Shown: positions 31,813 through 33,316 of the stretch, in pieces
How the letters are laid out: each line of letters opens with the position of its first letter
How positions within the stretch are numbered: the first letter of the stretch is position 1
Source: an uncultured Lachnospiraceae bacterium
GTDB lineage: Bacteria; Bacillota; Clostridia; Lachnospirales; Lachnospiraceae
Reading direction: 5' to 3'
DNA length: 33,316 nucleotides
Assembly (NCBI GenBank): GCA_902761225.1
Contig: CACWJQ010000022.1
Location: 1-33,316, forward strand
The notes under the pieces: model-generated
Seen by the model: the letters and a program-made list of their open reading frames with translations, nothing else
Databases searched by the model: none
Told to the model about the DNA's origin: nothing
Translations under genes and position numbers: made by a program

Positions 31813-32589
31813 TCACGGTTTCATGATGACGGAAGCAAGACTTCCGCGGACTCCGCCGGTATACCGGTGTGACCAGTACTTATCGTGCAGGCACATGGTA
31901 CAGTCGGGGATGATATCGATATTATCTTCCGATAACCCGGATCTTACAAGGCACCTCTTCAGAACGGATTTAAGATCAAGCATGAACTTTCCGTTATCCT
32001 TCCTGTCATACAGATCCGCGGGATCTGTACCAAGAAGCTCCCTGAAACTGTCAATGACCTCTTCACCAACTTCAAAACAGCACCTTCCGATAGCAGGTCC
32101 GATGCACGCTTTTATGTTCTCACAGGATGCTCCGAGACTTATCATTGCACTTACCGCATTCTTCTCTATATCCTGTACCGTTCCGCGCCATCCGCTGTGC
32201 ACGGCAGCCACTACCCCCGCCTTCTCATCCGCCATCAGAAGCGGTATGCAGTCTGCGGTAAATATCACAAGAGGAACGCCGGGATCCGCAGTGACATAAC
32301 CGTCAGCTTTATAGAGCTGATCATATCCGTAAGGCTTCCTTGCATGCTCCTTACCGACTGTCATCACATTGCTTCCGTGAACCTGTTCGCCGCATACGAA
32401 CTCTTCCGTATCAATGCCGCAGCTTTTCAGGAATCTGCGGTAATTCTCTTTAACATTTGCTTCATCATCTCCCCTGTTCATCCCCAGATTAAGTGAGGAA
32501 TAAACCCCGGTGCTTACTCCTCCCGATCTTGTGGAGAAGCCGTGGGGATATGTGATGAGACCTGACCTTACTGTATTAGCCTCAGACAT
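31813..32589 (-). CDS. pgeF: Peptidoglycan editing factor PgeF (YfiH family, multicopper-oxidase-like fold)
   Basis: The 258-residue protein has the conserved zinc/active-site residues of the family: His71 in EQVHGSNV, Cys114 in TADCIPLL and His131 in VHSGWRGT. STRSGGVSTGVYSSLNLG near the N-terminus and IGPAIGRCCFEVGEEV complete the pattern. In E. coli the homologue removes wrongly incorporated L-Ser from peptidoglycan precursors (UDP-MurNAc-L-Ser); the enzymes also act on purine nucleosides and phenols in vitro. AGGAGAC precedes the ATG at 32589. The gene lies 64 bases after hflX and is probably transcribed with it. Confidence 0.94.
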   Translation of the reverse strand: MSEANTVRSGLITYPHGFSTRSGGVSTGVYSSLNLGMNRGDDEANVKENYRRFLKSCGIDTEEFVCGEQVHGSNVMTVGKEHARKPYGYDQLYKADGYVTADPGVPLVIFTADCIPLLMADEKAGVVAAVHSGWRGTVQDIEKNAVSAMISLGASCENIKACIGPAIGRCCFEVGEEVIDSFRELLGTDPADLYDRKDNGKFMLDLKSVLKRCLVRSGLSEDNIDIIPDCTMCLHDKYWSHRYTGGVRGSLASVIMKP

Positions 32590-32653
32590 TTCATCTGTCT
32601 CCTGTATCGTCTTATTGTCGGTCTTCCGTGATCATTTCCTGTGCGTTCATGTC

Positions 32654-33316
32654 TTAAATATTCACGTCTTCTGTATCTTCAGGCATGGAAGATGATACCT
32701 TCAGATCGTTTTTTTCAAGAAGATCAGCAAGTGCTTCGGGACAATCGGCACTTACGTGAACTCCGTCCTCTTCATAGCTTTCTGACAGAACATTTCCTTC
32801 GTTGTGGATGCGGTTAAGCAGATCTCCCGAGGTATAGGGAACGGTTACCTCCACTCTTCTGTCATGAGCTCTGAAGATATCCTCCAGCATATCCAGAAGC
32901 TCCTCTATCCCGTATCCGTTCTTTGCCGAGATATAGACAGAGCCGCTGCCGGGAACGCTCTTTACAGTCATATCCGGATCTCTGAGATCTGCCTTGTTAT
33001 ATACATATATCCTGGGGATGCCCTCTGTTCCCAGCTCTCTCAATGTATCCTCAGTTATCTTCAGGTGCGACTTGTGGTTAGGGTCTGAGGAATCCATCAC
33101 TATGAGCAGCACATCCGCATATTTCAGTTCCGAAAGGGTGGACCGGAAGGCCTTGATAAGATCATGGGGAATGTTCTCGATAAAGCCTACGGTATCCGAC
33201 AGAAGGAAGGGCTTTCTTCCGGGAAGCGCGATCTTTCTGGTAGAGGTATCAAGGGTTGCAAAGAGCATATCCTTCTCGAACACCTTCTTATCCTCCGCTC
33301 TTTCGGAAGACATCCT
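32654..33316 (-). CDS. hflX: GTPase HflX, C-terminal part (start is outside the window)
   Basis: The frame stays open to the right edge and shows HflX, a ribosome-associated GTPase that splits or rescues stalled ribosomes under stress. Visible: FEKDMLFATLDTSTRKI (switch I region, G2 Thr), LSDTVGFIENIPHDLIKAFRSTL (G3 DTVGF and the HflX-specific stretch), VYNKADL (G4) and ISAKNGYGIEEL (G5). The Walker A (G1) motif and the N-terminal domain are upstream of position 33316. A C-terminal tail of about 70 residues follows the GTPase fold (HDRRVEVTVPYTSGDLLNRIH), as usual for the family. The stop is at 32654. Confidence 0.95.
   Translation of the reverse strand, partial: RMSSERAEDKKVFEKDMLFATLDTSTRKIALPGRKPFLLSDTVGFIENIPHDLIKAFRSTLSELKYADVLLIVMDSSDPNHKSHLKITEDTLRELGTEGIPRIYVYNKADLRDPDMTVKSVPGSGSVYISAKNGYGIEELLDMLEDIFRAHDRRVEVTVPYTSGDLLNRIHNEGNVLSESYEEDGVHVSADCPEALADLLEKNDLKVSSSMPEDTEDVNI

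Noticed and set aside
32612-32650. 12-codon frame between hflX and pgeF
   Set aside because: Very short, no ribosome site and no overlap with the next start; best taken as spacer.

Overview
The window looks like ordinary chromosomal DNA from an anaerobic Firmicute of the Clostridia, most likely a Lachnospiraceae-type (Butyrivibrio-like) gut or rumen bacterium. This is an inference from strong AGGAGG-type ribosome sites, a T-box riboswitch, a TSCPD small protein, TrpB2, several AraC-type sugar regulators, an alpha-L-fucosidase and a MATE/TIM-barrel pair. I see no rRNA, tRNA, CRISPR array, insertion sequence, prophage or integrase gene.

Layout. 1-332: the first codons of a TetR-like regulator leaving the left edge, with a good promoter covered by four TGAATATT motifs. 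333-4213 (minus): a lipoprotein gene with an in-frame TGA, then a GNAT acetyltransferase, then a six-hairpin glycosidase-like protein. The lipoprotein frame is open beyond its TGA and ends in an ATGA overlap with the GNAT gene. 4366-7636: a GH29 fucosidase divergent from an AraC regulator, then a convergent AraC/GyrI-like regulator. 7736-13043 (minus): a MutS-like ATPase, a U32-like Cys-rich protein, a DUF3737 beta-helix protein, and a soluble CZB chemoreceptor with a 75-residue membrane protein. 13158-14881 (plus): promoter, tryptophan-specific T-box (UGG specifier) and trpB2. 14973-16206 (minus): a TSCPD protein and a DHH phosphoesterase. 16260-20579 (minus): the classical MoxR ATPase / DUF58 / transglutaminase operon. 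20832-22629 (minus): two NAD(P)-dependent dehydrogenases of the SDR superfamily. 22854-26477 (minus): a large membrane hybrid histidine kinase (multi-TM, dCache, HisKA, HATPase, REC, Hpt), divergent from a bitopic membrane protein. 27637-31759: an AraC regulator divergent from a MATE exporter overlapping a putative TIM-barrel hydrolase. 31813 to the right end (minus): pgeF and the C-terminal part of hflX.

How genes work together. Three carbohydrate-type loci (six-hairpin glycosidase; fucosidase with AraC; AraC with MATE and TIM-barrel protein) fit a glycan-degrading life style. The MoxR/DUF58/transglutaminase set is a conserved cell-envelope-associated unit. The trpB2 gene is alone, without trpA, and would respond to uncharged tRNA-Trp. 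No clear-cut new system stands out. The items most worth checking are the in-frame TGA in the lipoprotein gene, the operator-like array at the left edge, the translationally coupled small ORF before moxR, the MATE/TIM-barrel locus with a possibly leaderless regulator, and the MutS-like ATPase with an altered Walker B motif.
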